Assembly: GCA_963811775.1 (NCBI GenBank)
Contig: CAWESO010000007.1
Coordinates: 62,001 to 126,000, forward strand
Reading direction: 5' to 3'
Length of the DNA stretch: 64,000 bases
From: Chersky-840 sp963811775
GTDB taxonomy: Bacteria > Actinomycetota > Acidimicrobiia > Acidimicrobiales > UBA8190
The notes under the pieces were generated by a model that saw nothing but the letters and a program-made list of their open reading frames with translations, ran no database searches and had not been told where the DNA came from. Numbering within the stretch: the stretch's first letter is position 1; each line of letters opens with the position of its first letter. Positions 8,831-17,517 of this stretch are shown here, in pieces. A program made the position numbers and the translations under genes.

Positions 8831-10084
8831 TCACGTGACCCGAGCCGACACGATGCCGACGTCGCGCAGCACGTTCTCGGCGGTGGGACCCGAGCGCCGG
8901 CGGCCGGCCATGCGTGCCAGCTCACGCTCGACGAGGGTGCGGTCCAGGTCGAGGAATGTGAGCGCCTCGAGCCCGTCCGATGCGGCCACCTGGAGCAGTT
9001 CCATCAGTGACCGCTTGGTGATGGGACGACCCCCGAGCCCGCCGATCACGGCGTGCGTCTGCAGGGGGAGCCCCGCCGTCGCCATCGACACGTCGGTGGC
9101 GAGGATGCCTCCCGCACCGGGTGCAAGCGCCTTTTCGATGACCACGACCCGTCTAGCCCCGCCCAGCGCGCTCCGCACGGCCGCGGCCGGGAAGGGGCGG
9201 AACGACCCGATCCCGACCACCCCGATCCGCGTCCCCTGCTCGCGCAGGTCGTCGACAGCATCTTTGATGGTCCCGAGCACCGAGCCCAGGGCCACCACGA
9301 TGGTCTCGGCGTCCTCGCTTCGGTAGGTGCTCACGAGACCCCCCGAACGTCGCCCGAAGGTCCCCCCGAACTCTGCCGCGATGTCAGGGATGAGATCGAG
9401 TGCTTGCAGCTGCTTGACGTGCGCCAGGTACCTGACCTCTTCGAACGCCTCGGGACCCACCATGGCCCCGATCGACACGGGCTCGTGAGGGTCGAGGACC
9501 TGCCTGGGCTCGTAGGGCGGCACGAAAGCGTCGACCTGCTCCTGGGTGGGGATCTCCACCGCCTCGAAGGCATGGGTGAGGATGAACCCGTCCATGCACA
9601 CCATCACCGGCATCGACAGCTCCTCGGCCAGGCGGAAGGCCTGGAGGTGGAGGTCGATCGCTTCCTGGTTGGTCTCGGCGAAGAGCTGGATCCATCCGGC
9701 GTCACGCACCGCCATGGCGTCGCTGTGGTCGTTCCAAATGTTGATGGGTGCGCCGATGGCACGGTTGGCCAGCGTCATCACGATCGGTAGGCCGAGCCCC
9801 GAGGCGTTGTACACGGCCTCGATCATGAAGAGCAGGCCCTGGCTGGCCGTCGCGGTATACGCCCGGGCGCCGGTGGCCGAGGCCCCAATGCACACCGACA
9901 TCGCCGCGAACTCCGACTCGACGTTGATGAACTCGCAGTTCACCAGCTCACCGGATTTCACTAGCGACCCGATCCCCTCGATGATGTGGGTCTGCGGGGA
10001 GATCGGGTAGGCGCAGACGACCTCCGGCCGACACAGAGCGACAGCTTCGGCGACGGCCCGAGATCCCTCAAGCTGGCGAAGCAT
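8831..10084 (-). CDS. porA: Pyruvate:ferredoxin oxidoreductase alpha subunit
   Basis: The 417-residue alpha subunit of the four-domain-type PFOR. The hallmark AYPISPQTHIIEGIGSLV lies near the N-terminus, followed by FINVESEFAAMSVCIGAS and TATASQGLLFMIEAVY, all typical of the pyrimidine-binding domain of 2-oxoacid:ferredoxin oxidoreductases. The middle (GSVLGTIKDAVDDLREQG, GSFRPFPA) matches domain II. I start it at the ATG at 10084 (MLRQLEGSRAVAEAV); the frame stays open upstream but that part is out of family and overlaps porG. It overlaps porG by 17 bases and ends 10 bases before porB. Confidence 0.92.
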   Translation of the reverse strand: MLRQLEGSRAVAEAVALCRPEVVCAYPISPQTHIIEGIGSLVKSGELVNCEFINVESEFAAMSVCIGASATGARAYTATASQGLLFMIEAVYNASGLGLPIVMTLANRAIGAPINIWNDHSDAMAVRDAGWIQLFAETNQEAIDLHLQAFRLAEELSMPVMVCMDGFILTHAFEAVEIPTQEQVDAFVPPYEPRQVLDPHEPVSIGAMVGPEAFEEVRYLAHVKQLQALDLIPDIAAEFGGTFGRRSGGLVSTYRSEDAETIVVALGSVLGTIKDAVDDLREQGTRIGVVGIGSFRPFPAAAVRSALGGARRVVVIEKALAPGAGGILATDVSMATAGLPLQTHAVIGGLGGRPITKRSLMELLQVAASDGLEALTFLDLDRTLVERELARMAGRRRSGPTAENVLRDVGIVSARVT

Positions 10085-10658
10085 CGGCAAGCACCCCTCT
10101 TCGACCGTCCACGATTCGATACGCATCGCGCGCCGCGGCGACGTTGCCGGAGGCAACCTTCCCACTGAAACGAGCCGCGATGGCATGCACGACTGCGTCG
10201 ATCGAGACCGCTCCGGTGAATGCGGCGAATCCGCCCAGCAGCACGGCGTTGGGAACGGGACGCCCGGTATGCTCCAGCGCCAACTCGGTGGCGGGGACGG
10301 TCAACAACCGGTCATCCCCGTGAGATGCGACGAGATCCGAGAGGCCGAGGTCATCGAAGCTACGGGCCGAGTTGACAAGGAGGTATCCGCCGGGCCGCAA
10401 CCCGCTGAACAGATCGACCTGATGCACCAGTGTGGCGTCCTGAACGATGAGCGCGTCGGGCGCGAGAATCGGCTCCCGGGTGCGGATACGATCCCCGTCG
10501 ATGCGGCAGAAGGCGACCACTGGCGCGCCGGTGCGCTCTGAACCGAAGCTCGGGAAGGCCTGCGCGAAACGCCCGTCGCCGAATGCGGCCACCGAGAGGA
10601 TCTCGGCGGCCGTCACCACGCCCTGGCCACCACGACCGTGGATCCGGACCTGGAACAT
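10068..10658 (-). CDS. porG: Pyruvate:ferredoxin oxidoreductase gamma subunit
   Basis: The 196-residue gamma subunit, starting MFQVRIHGRGGQGVVTAAEI, the diagnostic PorG beginning. The body (FGSERTGAPVVAFCRIDGD, PDALIVQDATLVHQVDLFSG) follows the family throughout. It is the first por gene, 23 bases downstream of gap, so glycolytic GAPDH and pyruvate oxidation appear to be co-transcribed. The more distant in-frame start at 10817 would intrude into gap and is unlikely. Confidence 0.92.
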   Translation of the reverse strand: MFQVRIHGRGGQGVVTAAEILSVAAFGDGRFAQAFPSFGSERTGAPVVAFCRIDGDRIRTREPILAPDALIVQDATLVHQVDLFSGLRPGGYLLVNSARSFDDLGLSDLVASHGDDRLLTVPATELALEHTGRPVPNAVLLGGFAAFTGAVSIDAVVHAIAARFSGKVASGNVAAARDAYRIVDGRRGVLADASPA

Positions 10659-10681
10659 TCGGTAACCCGCCCTGCTGCGGT

Positions 10682-11695
10682 CTACGGCCGGGGAGCCGCG
10701 CCCACCAGCGCCGCCAATTCGGCCAACCGGTTGGCGTAACCCCACTCGTTGTCGTACCAGCCGATCACCTTCGCCATCCGGCCATGGGCCATGGTGAGCT
10801 CGGCATCGAACACGCACGATGCCGGCGAGCCCACGATGTCGCTCGAGACGAGTGGCTCTTCGCTGTACTCGAGCTTGCCGACCAGGGACCCGACCGCCGC
10901 CCGCTCCCGGTAGGCGGCCCGGATGTCGTCCGCGGTGGCGGGCGTTCGCAGGTTGACCACGAGGTCGGTCACCGACCCGTCAGGAACCGGAACCCGCAAT
11001 GCAAATCCGTCGAGCCGACCATCCACCGAAGACATCACGAGACCCGTGGCGCGCGCCGCGCCTGTCGTGGTGGGCACGATGTTGATCGCCGCCGCTCGGG
11101 CCCGGCGCGGGTCCTTGTGCACGCCGTCCACCAGCTGCTGGTCCCCGGTATAGGCGTGCACCGTCGTCATGAAGCCCTCCTCGATGCCGAAGGAGTCGTC
11201 AAGAACCTTGGCCAGCACGGCCAGACAGTTCGTCGTGCACGACGCGTTCGAGACCACCACGTGGCGAGCCGGATCGAACTCTTCGTCGTTGACTCCCATG
11301 ACGAAGGTGGCGTCGGCTCCTTTGGACGGTGCCGACACCACGACTCGGGGGGCCCCGCCCTCGAGATGCCCTGCGGCGCGATCACGGGCCGTGAACCTGC
11401 CCGTCGCCTCCACCACGACGTCCACTCCCAGGTCATCCCACGGAAGCGCTTTGACCTCCGGCTCCGCCAGCAATCGGACCCGCTCGTCGCCCACGACCAT
11501 GACCTCCCCATCGAGCGTCACCGGGACCTCGAGCCGCCCGAACACCGAGTCGCGCGCCAAGAGGCGGACGAGTGCCTCGGGAGGCCCGAGGTCGTTCACG
11601 GCTACCACTTCGAGCCCGATCTCCGGTCGCCGCGCCGCACGCAGCAGGGCCCGGCCTGTCCGACCGAAGCCATTGATCCCTACCCGTACCGGCAT
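10682..11695 (-). CDS. gap: Glyceraldehyde-3-phosphate dehydrogenase
   Basis: A 337-residue type I GAPDH that oxidises glyceraldehyde 3-phosphate to 1,3-bisphosphoglycerate with NAD(P). The Rossmann motif VGINGFGRTGR opens the protein, the catalytic Cys is C153 in SNASCTTNCLA, and its partner His is H180 in TTVHAYTGDQ. Substrate-binding and C-terminal motifs (NIVPTTTGAA, WYDNEWGYANRL) are intact. Start at the ATG at 11695 with AGGAG upstream. It heads the gap-por operon and diverges from pgk, which acts on its product. A DosR-like box lies in the shared intergenic region. Confidence 0.96.
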   Translation of the reverse strand: MPVRVGINGFGRTGRALLRAARRPEIGLEVVAVNDLGPPEALVRLLARDSVFGRLEVPVTLDGEVMVVGDERVRLLAEPEVKALPWDDLGVDVVVEATGRFTARDRAAGHLEGGAPRVVVSAPSKGADATFVMGVNDEEFDPARHVVVSNASCTTNCLAVLAKVLDDSFGIEEGFMTTVHAYTGDQQLVDGVHKDPRRARAAAINIVPTTTGAARATGLVMSSVDGRLDGFALRVPVPDGSVTDLVVNLRTPATADDIRAAYRERAAVGSLVGKLEYSEEPLVSSDIVGSPASCVFDAELTMAHGRMAKVIGWYDNEWGYANRLAELAALVGAAPRP

Positions 11696-12038
11696 GCGAT
11701 CTCCTGTCCAGTTGACGCCAGGTGCTCGTCTCGGCCCGTCGACGGCACGCTGCCGAGTGGGTACTCCCAATCTCGCGCTGGACCCTTGTTGGCCGCCAGA
11801 GGACAAGGTCCCGGTCACTGGAGGCGGCGGACCCGTCGAGGCCGGTGCCATTCCCCCTGCGCCCGATGGCCTTCAGATGGCCCTCTCGGGACCTTTGACT
11901 CTGGGGTCCGAGCAGCGCTCGGTCCAGGATGATTCCAAGTGATCAAGCGAGGTTGACGATGCGGTCAGGTGAAGAGCACGGGCCCGGCAGCCCGCTCGAT
12001 CCCGTCAAGGCCACTCAGGACGTCGTGTCCACTACGGA
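11696..12038. promoter_or_regulatory. Divergent gap/pgk promoter region
   Basis: About 340 bases separating two consecutive glycolytic genes transcribed away from each other. It holds the motif at 11888-11904 and no gene. The part nearest gap is open on both strands but reads as low-complexity. Shared control of both directions from one site is a reasonable inference. Confidence 0.55.
11888..11904 (+). promoter_or_regulatory. DosR-like box, gap/pgk
   Basis: GGGACCTTTGACTCTGG matches the window's shared 17-bp motif at 16 of 17 consensus positions. It is 144 bases before the favoured pgk start and 193 before gap, so it could serve either gene. Confidence 0.55.
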
Positions 12039-13259
12039 GTGCGATCTGTGACGGAGGACCGGGACACCGAAGCGACCGAGTTGCTTGGTCGAGGGGAAAC
12101 CGAACTCCCGATCCTCGAGGATCTCCCACCAGTGGCGGGACGCCGCGTTCTTGTTCGAGCCGACCTCAATGCCCCATTGCGTCCTGGCCAGGACGGTCGT
12201 CTCGAAATTGCCGATGATTTCCGCTTACGGGCGTCACTCCCGACCCTCGCGTGGCTCCAGGACAACGGGGCAGAGGTGGTGGTGTGCAGCCATCTCGGCC
12301 GCCCCAAGGGCAGGATCGACCTTCGCTACGACATGGCGCCGGTGCGCGAGGCGATGGCCAGGATCGCAACAGGGGTCTCGGTCATGGACAACCTGCGCTT
12401 CGACCCCGGGGAAGAAGCCAACGACCCGGCGTTTGTCCGCCGACTCGTCGATGGGTTCGACTATTTCGTCAATGACGCATTTGGGGCATGTCACCGCAGC
12501 CACGCGTCGATTGTCGGTCCGCCGGCACTCATGCCCAGCGCCGCGGGTCGCCTCCTCGTGCGCGAGGTAGAGGCACTCACCCATCTTCTCGTCGATCCCG
12601 AGCGCCGGTTTGTCGCCATTGTTGGTGGCGCCAAGGTCGCAGACAAGCTCGGTGTGTTGCAATCGATCGCCGAGCGCGCCGATCAGGTGCTCCTCGGAGG
12701 CGCAATGTGCTTCACTTTTCTCCGCGCCCGGGGGATCGAAGTCGGCGCGTCACACGTCGAGCCCGACCTGATCGAGGACGCGAAGGCCCTTTTGGACCGT
12801 TACCCCCACATACAGGCTCCGAGAGACATCGTGGCCTTGTCGCCCGATGGAGATCTCGGCATCGGCCGACCCGTGACAGGTGAGGTCGAGCTGTTCACGG
12901 GCGATCTCCCCGCCGGCTGGCAGGGTGTCGACGTCGGCCCTGCGACACGGTTGGACTTCGCCTCGGTCATTGCTGGAGCGGAAACCGTGCTCTGGAACGG
13001 CCCGATGGGCGTGTTCGAGGACCCTCGCTGTGCCGAGGGGACTCGAGCCATCGCCACGGCGGTGGCCTCCTGCCCTGGATTCAGCGTCGTCGGTGGGGGC
13101 GAGACCATCGCTTCGCTTCGCCAGCTCGGCATCGAAGATCGCATCGACCACGTCTCGAGCGGCGGGGGCGCGACCCTCGAGTTCCTCGAAAAGGGGGACC
13201 TCCCCGGCCTCGCTGCCCTGCGCTCGAGCCGTGCCGTGAGCACGGTGTGGTGCGGCTGA
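12039..13259 (+). CDS. pgk: Phosphoglycerate kinase
   Basis: A cytosolic phosphoglycerate kinase of about 403-406 residues, transferring phosphate from 1,3-bisphosphoglycerate to ADP. Visible motifs are RRVLVRADLNAPL (substrate loop), VVCSHLGRPKG, NDAFGACHRSHAS, GGAKVADKLGVLQ (nucleotide site), VLWNGPMGVFE and SVVGGGETIASL. Two GTG starts are possible. GTG at 12048 has GGAG eight bases upstream and is preferred over 12039. The N-terminal 20 residues before the domain are a little longer than usual. It diverges from gap. Confidence 0.95.
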   Translation: MRSVTEDRDTEATELLGRGETELPILEDLPPVAGRRVLVRADLNAPLRPGQDGRLEIADDFRLRASLPTLAWLQDNGAEVVVCSHLGRPKGRIDLRYDMAPVREAMARIATGVSVMDNLRFDPGEEANDPAFVRRLVDGFDYFVNDAFGACHRSHASIVGPPALMPSAAGRLLVREVEALTHLLVDPERRFVAIVGGAKVADKLGVLQSIAERADQVLLGGAMCFTFLRARGIEVGASHVEPDLIEDAKALLDRYPHIQAPRDIVALSPDGDLGIGRPVTGEVELFTGDLPAGWQGVDVGPATRLDFASVIAGAETVLWNGPMGVFEDPRCAEGTRAIATAVASCPGFSVVGGGETIASLRQLGIEDRIDHVSSGGGATLEFLEKGDLPGLAALRSSRAVSTVWCG

Positions 13260-13412
13260 TTCGGCGCACCACCAGACATCTTTGAGCCACGAAGGAGACG
13301 CGATCGACGATCCAGCTGCGGTGACGAGGCACGGGACGTTTCGGGAGTAATGATGACAGGCGGCGACCCTGTACCGCCGACGAGAATAGGAGCAGCCAGA
13401 AAAGGAGCAGCT

Positions 13413-13862
13413 ATGAACGTCGTCGTGGCAACCGACGGATCCGAGGCCGCGATCAGCGCGGCGCGACAATCTCTGGACTTACTGCGACCCAGCGCTCATG
13501 TCGTGCTCGTGATGGTGATCCCCGAGTACGAGGATCCCATGGAGGACGCCGGGGGGATCGAAGGTCCGGGGATCAGCTACGAGCAAGCCCAGAAGGATTG
13601 GAAGAAGGCAACCACTGAAGGGCAGTCCGCACTCGATCGCACCGCGGCCGCGCTCGAGCCGAAGGTGGAGGTACGTCTGGTTCCGGACGATGAAGGAGCC
13701 GGGGCGGCGATTGTCCGAGTCGCCGGTGAGATAGATGCAGACGTGCTCGTAGTCGGCTCATCCGCCAAGGGTTGGTTGGACCGACATTTGCGAGGATCCG
13801 TCAGCGACCATCTGGCGCATCACGCTCCGTGTCCCGTCCTGCTCATCCGTCACGACCACTGA
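13413..13862 (+). CDS. Universal stress protein (UspA family)
   Basis: A single-domain 149-residue UspA protein. It starts MNVVVATDGSEAAISAARQS with a strong AAAGGAG Shine-Dalgarno and ends with the nucleotide-binding signature GSSAKGWLDRHLRGSVS followed by HAPCPVLLI, which predicts ATP binding. Such proteins are induced in hypoxia and stasis. It sits between pgk and the hydrogenase operon on the same strand. A half-match to the shared motif (GGGACGTTTCGGGAGT) lies at 13333, 80 bases upstream, but the second half is poor. Confidence 0.92.
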   Translation: MNVVVATDGSEAAISAARQSLDLLRPSAHVVLVMVIPEYEDPMEDAGGIEGPGISYEQAQKDWKKATTEGQSALDRTAAALEPKVEVRLVPDDEGAGAAIVRVAGEIDADVLVVGSSAKGWLDRHLRGSVSDHLAHHAPCPVLLIRHDH

Positions 13863-14040
13863 CCGAGGAGCCCTCCTCCGAGCAGCGGTGATCCTCGGCG
13901 CTCCCGTTCCATGGGGCGCGCCCGGTCACCCGGGAAGCCCCTGGGACTCGACCCCGAAGGTTCGGGTGACATCTGGAGAGCACAACGCCGGCGCCTGAGG
14001 GCCCCGTGCCCGGACCACCCACGGCCTCGCCCTGACGGGT

Positions 14041-14057
14041 GTGACCTCCGTCCCTGT
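14041..14057 (+). promoter_or_regulatory. DosR-like box, hydrogenase operon
   Basis: GTGACCTCCGTCCCTGT, 33 bases before the GTG start of the first hydrogenase gene. A TACGAT hexamer at 14080-14085 could be a -10 element. The spacing equals that before ftsH and the stress protein at 53835. Confidence 0.6.
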
Positions 14058-14089
14058 TCGAGTGAACCCAGACGTCCTACGATGCCATC

Positions 14090-15241
14090 GTGGACATTGG
14101 AGATGCCGCGGTGATCGATTCTCGTGGCCTCGACATGCTCATCACGGTGCTGTCCGACTCGGGATACGACACGAGGGGCCCGGTCGTCCGCGACGGCGCG
14201 ATCATGCCTGGGCCGGTGGCCGGCGTTGCCGACCTGCCCGCCGGGTATCGAGATGCACAGGCTCCCGGGCACTACAGACTCGAGCACAAAGGCGACAGCG
14301 CGTTGTTCGCGTGGGCCGTCGGGCCTGGTTCCTGGAAGGCCGAGTTCTTCCCACCCACCCAGGAGCTGTGGCGCGCCACCGTGGACGGCGCGGTGACCTT
14401 CACCGAGCCCGACTATCTCCCAGAACCCATCGCCATCATCGGGGCCCGACCGTGCGAGGTCGCTGCCTTGGACGTGCTCGACCGGGTGTTGCGCAGCGGC
14501 GAGGCTCCCGACCCGCGCTACGCAGCACGGCGGGATGGGGCGTTCATCGTGACCGCGGAGTGCGGATACCCCGCCGCCACGTGCTTCTGCACATCGATGG
14601 GAACGGGCCCCGAAGCAGACACGGGGTTCGACCTGGCGCTGAGCGAGCTCGGCGATGGTGATGCCCAGCGCTATGTCGTGCGGGCGGGCACCGAGCGCGG
14701 CGCCGAGGTCCTGTCGCGCCTCCCGACCGTTGCCGCCACCACGGCGGACCTCCAGGCCCGCCACCAGATGCTCGAATCGGCTGCCGGCGCCGTCACGAGA
14801 GGACTGCAGACAGAAGGGCTGCCTGCCCTGTTGGCGCGTAACCTCGAGCACCCGCAATGGGAGGAGGTGGCAGACCGATGTCTGGCCTGCGGGAATTGCA
14901 CCCTTGTCTGCCCCACCTGCTTCTGCAGCGACGTCCGCGACACGACGTCGCTGACCGGCGAGGTCTCTCGCCAGCGGTCATGGGCGTCGTGCTTCGACCT
15001 CGACCACTCCTACCTGCACGGGGGGCCGGTGCGCGTGACCACTTCCTCACGGTACCGGCAATGGCTGACCCACAAGCTGGGGACCTGGTGGGACCAGTTC
15101 GGAACGTCGGGCTGCGTCGGGTGCGGCCGGTGCATCGCCTGGTGCCCCGTCGGCATCGACCTCACCGAGGAAGTGGCCACCATCAGGCGTAGCGACGGGG
15201 CAACGAGTGGCGCCTCGACGCGGGCGGAGCCCGCTCCATGA
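14090..15241 (+). CDS. hyhB: Group 3b [NiFe]-hydrogenase beta subunit (4Fe-4S)
   Basis: The iron-sulfur beta subunit (HydB/HyhB, sulfhydrogenase type) that carries electrons between the small hydrogenase subunit and the flavin subunit. Of 383 residues, the first 240 are the family domain (IAIIGARPCEVAALDVLDRV, TAECGYPAATCFCTSMG). Two ferredoxin-like clusters follow: CLACGNCTLVCPTCFC and CVGCGRCIAWCPVGID. It starts at a GTG; an ATG at 14135 is an alternative if the transcript starts late. It overlaps the next gene by four bases. First gene of the hydrogenase operon. Confidence 0.92.
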   Translation: MDIGDAAVIDSRGLDMLITVLSDSGYDTRGPVVRDGAIMPGPVAGVADLPAGYRDAQAPGHYRLEHKGDSALFAWAVGPGSWKAEFFPPTQELWRATVDGAVTFTEPDYLPEPIAIIGARPCEVAALDVLDRVLRSGEAPDPRYAARRDGAFIVTAECGYPAATCFCTSMGTGPEADTGFDLALSELGDGDAQRYVVRAGTERGAEVLSRLPTVAATTADLQARHQMLESAAGAVTRGLQTEGLPALLARNLEHPQWEEVADRCLACGNCTLVCPTCFCSDVRDTTSLTGEVSRQRSWASCFDLDHSYLHGGPVRVTTSSRYRQWLTHKLGTWWDQFGTSGCVGCGRCIAWCPVGIDLTEEVATIRRSDGATSGASTRAEPAP

Positions 15242-15708
15242 CGACGTCGCTGGCTGAGCTGGTGTCGGCACATCCGCTTCTGGCGGGACTGCCGGGGCAT
15301 GCCGTCGCCACCATCGCGGGATGCGCCCAGAATGTCTCGTTCAACCCGGGTGAGCTGTTGCTGGCTGAGAGTGATCCGGCTGACACGCTCTACCTGCTGC
15401 GCCGGGGCCGGGTCGCCATCGAGGTCCACTCGCCCAGCCGAGGACCCATCGTCATCGAGACCGTGGGCCCCGGAGGCGTGGTCGGCTGGAGCTGGCTCGT
15501 ACCCCCGTACCGGTGGCACTTCGACGCCCGTGCCGTCGAGGCGGTGGGAGCGGTAGCCGTCGACGGGGCGTGTCTGAGGGACAAGGCCGAGGCTGACCCC
15601 GCCCTGGGGTACGCGCTCATGAAACGGGTGGCGGGAGTGCTCCTCGAGCGCCTCCAGATGACCCGCCTTCGGCTCCTCGACCTCTATGGGACAGGCAGTG
15701 ATCGCTGA
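15238..15708 (+). CDS. Cyclic-nucleotide-binding (CRP-like sensor) domain protein without DNA-binding domain
   Basis: A 156-residue protein consisting of a cNMP-binding beta barrel: LLAGLPGHAVATIAGCAQ, FNPGELLLAESDPADTLYLL, GRVAIEVHSP, then the phosphate-cassette region GPGGVVGWSWLVPPYRWHF and a C-helix. No helix-turn-helix follows, so it is not a transcription factor by itself. Its embedding in the hydrogenase operon (four-base overlap upstream, 23-base overlap downstream) suggests an allosteric or electron-transfer accessory to the complex. Similar small genes occur in mycobacterial group 3b hydrogenase operons. The ligand is unknown. Confidence 0.88.
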   Translation: MTTSLAELVSAHPLLAGLPGHAVATIAGCAQNVSFNPGELLLAESDPADTLYLLRRGRVAIEVHSPSRGPIVIETVGPGGVVGWSWLVPPYRWHFDARAVEAVGAVAVDGACLRDKAEADPALGYALMKRVAGVLLERLQMTRLRLLDLYGTGSDR

Positions 15709-16633
15709 ACCTGCTCGGACGGAGCGAGACGGCTCTCACCACGGGAGTCAGCCCAACCTCGGAGTCATGACGCCACTCCCCCACCGGGTCGTCGGACGTC
15801 GTGTCGAGACCAACGACGTGGTGACGCTTCTTCTGTCGCCGACCGCCGGCGGCGCGGTGCGTTCGCGCTCGGGGCAGTTCAACATGCTCACGGCGTTCGG
15901 CGTCGGCGAAGCTGCGATCTCGGTGAGCAGTGCTCCTCACGACGACGGCCCGCTTCAGCACACCGTGCGCGACGTCGGACCGGTCACCCACGCCTTGTGC
16001 GAGACGCGCATCGGCGACGTCATCGGCGTCCGAGGCCCGTTCGGCACGGACTGGGCCGTCGGCCCCAACCGGACCCCCGACGACCCCGTCGACGGCGCAT
16101 CGTCCACGGCCGCGACGGGACCGGAAGGCGACGTCGTCGTGGTGGCCGGAGGGATCGGCCTCGCCCCCTTGCGCGGTGCCGTGTACGAGTTGGTGGCCCG
16201 ACACGCCCGCCACGGCGGGCGTGTCTTCGTCATCGTGGGTGCCCGCGAACCGTCACAGATCATCTTCGGCAGCGACCTCGAGGCTTGGGCACGCTCCGGC
16301 GCACGGGTGGAGGTCACTGTCGACGTCCCTGCACCGGGGTGGGTGGGCCACGTCGGGCTCGTGACCTCAGTGTTGAACGAAGCCGGGTTCGACCCCGTCG
16401 GCGCAACCGCGCTCGTGTGCGGACCCGAGATCATGATCCGCTTCGCCGCTCGGTCCCTGGTCGACCTCGGCGTCGAGCCGCGCCGCATCAGGGTCTCGCT
16501 GGAACGGAACATGCAATGCGGCGTCGCGTGGTGTGGCCATTGTCAGCTCGGTCCTTTCCTGTTGTGTCGTGACGGCCCGATCCTGCCCTACACGGGCGTG
16601 GTGGCTCACCTTCTGACCGAGCGCGAGCGATGA
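15686..16633 (+). CDS. hyhG: Group 3b hydrogenase gamma subunit (FAD/NAD(P) and [2Fe-2S])
   Basis: A ferredoxin-NADP-reductase-like diaphorase subunit (HydG/HyhG), 315 residues. The FAD domain has SGQFNMLTAFGVGEAAISVS; the NAD(P) domain begins VVVVAGGIGLAPLRGAVYEL; the C-terminal Cys array CGVAWCGHCQLGPFLLC binds a [2Fe-2S] cluster. It gives the hydrogenase its NAD(P)H partner site. The start may be ATG 15686 or the ATG at 15767, where family similarity begins; the upstream choice overlaps the preceding gene by 23 bases. It overlaps the small-subunit gene by four bases. Confidence 0.92.
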   Translation: MGQAVIAEPARTERDGSHHGSQPNLGVMTPLPHRVVGRRVETNDVVTLLLSPTAGGAVRSRSGQFNMLTAFGVGEAAISVSSAPHDDGPLQHTVRDVGPVTHALCETRIGDVIGVRGPFGTDWAVGPNRTPDDPVDGASSTAATGPEGDVVVVAGGIGLAPLRGAVYELVARHARHGGRVFVIVGAREPSQIIFGSDLEAWARSGARVEVTVDVPAPGWVGHVGLVTSVLNEAGFDPVGATALVCGPEIMIRFAARSLVDLGVEPRRIRVSLERNMQCGVAWCGHCQLGPFLLCRDGPILPYTGVVAHLLTERER

Positions 16634-17517
16634 CGCCGCCGATCGCGTCCGCACCCCCGGCGGGCCCCTCGGGTCCGACCGCGGACCCGGACCGACGGCC
16701 AACGCTGGCGGTGTGGAAGTTCGCGTCCTGTGACGGCTGCCAGCTCAGTTTGCTCGACTGCGAAGATGAGCTGTTGAGCTTGGCCGACACTGTCCACATC
16801 GCCCACTTCACCGAGATGTCGCGCGCGTCGGTCTCGGGACCTTACGACGTCTCGTTGGTGGAGGGCTCGATCACGACGCCGGCCGATGCCCGCCGGATCA
16901 GAGAGATCAGGGCGAGCTCCCGTCAGCTGGTGACGATCGGCGCGTGCGCCACCGCCGGCGGGATCCAGGGACTTCGCAATTTCGCCGCCTCGGGCGACTA
17001 CGCCCGGACGGTCTACGCCCATCCGGAGTACATCAGCTCGCTGGATACGTCCACGCCCATCGCCGACCATGTCGATGTGGACTTCGAGCTTCACGGCTGC
17101 CCGATCGACCGCCACCAATTGCTCGAGGTGATCACCGCCACCCTGGCCGGACGACGTCCGGTGATCGCGGGCCACTCGGTATGCCAGGAATGCAAGGGTC
17201 GCGGCACCGTGTGCCTTCTCGTGAGCCAGGGCATCGCCTGTCTGGGTCCGGTGACGCGCACGGGGTGTGGTGCGCTGTGCCCCGCCGTCGGTCGTGGATG
17301 CTTCGGTTGTTTTGGGCCCGCCGACACGGCGAACACGCCTTCACTCGCCGCCGAACTACGTCGTCAGGGCGTGGCACCGGTCGACGTGTCTCGGCTGTTT
17401 CGCACCTTCAACGCCTCCGCTCCGGCCTTCCTCGAGGAATCCGTGGCCCAAGGGGGTTCGCCCCCCGTGACCCGGGACGTAGCCGTCCCACCCGAGCGCC
17501 CGGCGGGCGATTCATGA
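16630..17517 (+). CDS. hyhS: Group 3b [NiFe]-hydrogenase small subunit
   Basis: The 295-residue electron-transfer subunit (HydD/HyhS). The proximal cluster ligands appear in FASCDGCQLSLLDCE, GACATAGGIQG and HGCPID. The distal set appears in HSVCQECKGRGTVC, ACLGPVTRTGCGALCP and GCFGCFGP. There is no Tat signal, as expected for a cytoplasmic bidirectional enzyme. A Pro-rich N-terminal tail of about 25 residues and a C-terminal tail of about 25 residues flank the domain. It shares an ATGA overlap with the large subunit. Confidence 0.95.
   Translation: MTPPIASAPPAGPSGPTADPDRRPTLAVWKFASCDGCQLSLLDCEDELLSLADTVHIAHFTEMSRASVSGPYDVSLVEGSITTPADARRIREIRASSRQLVTIGACATAGGIQGLRNFAASGDYARTVYAHPEYISSLDTSTPIADHVDVDFELHGCPIDRHQLLEVITATLAGRRPVIAGHSVCQECKGRGTVCLLVSQGIACLGPVTRTGCGALCPAVGRGCFGCFGPADTANTPSLAAELRRQGVAPVDVSRLFRTFNASAPAFLEESVAQGGSPPVTRDVAVPPERPAGDS

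Noticed and set aside
13333..13349. Regulatory box before the stress protein at 13413
   Set aside because: GGGACG fits the left half but the right half (CGGGAGT) does not; kept only as a note in the gene entry.
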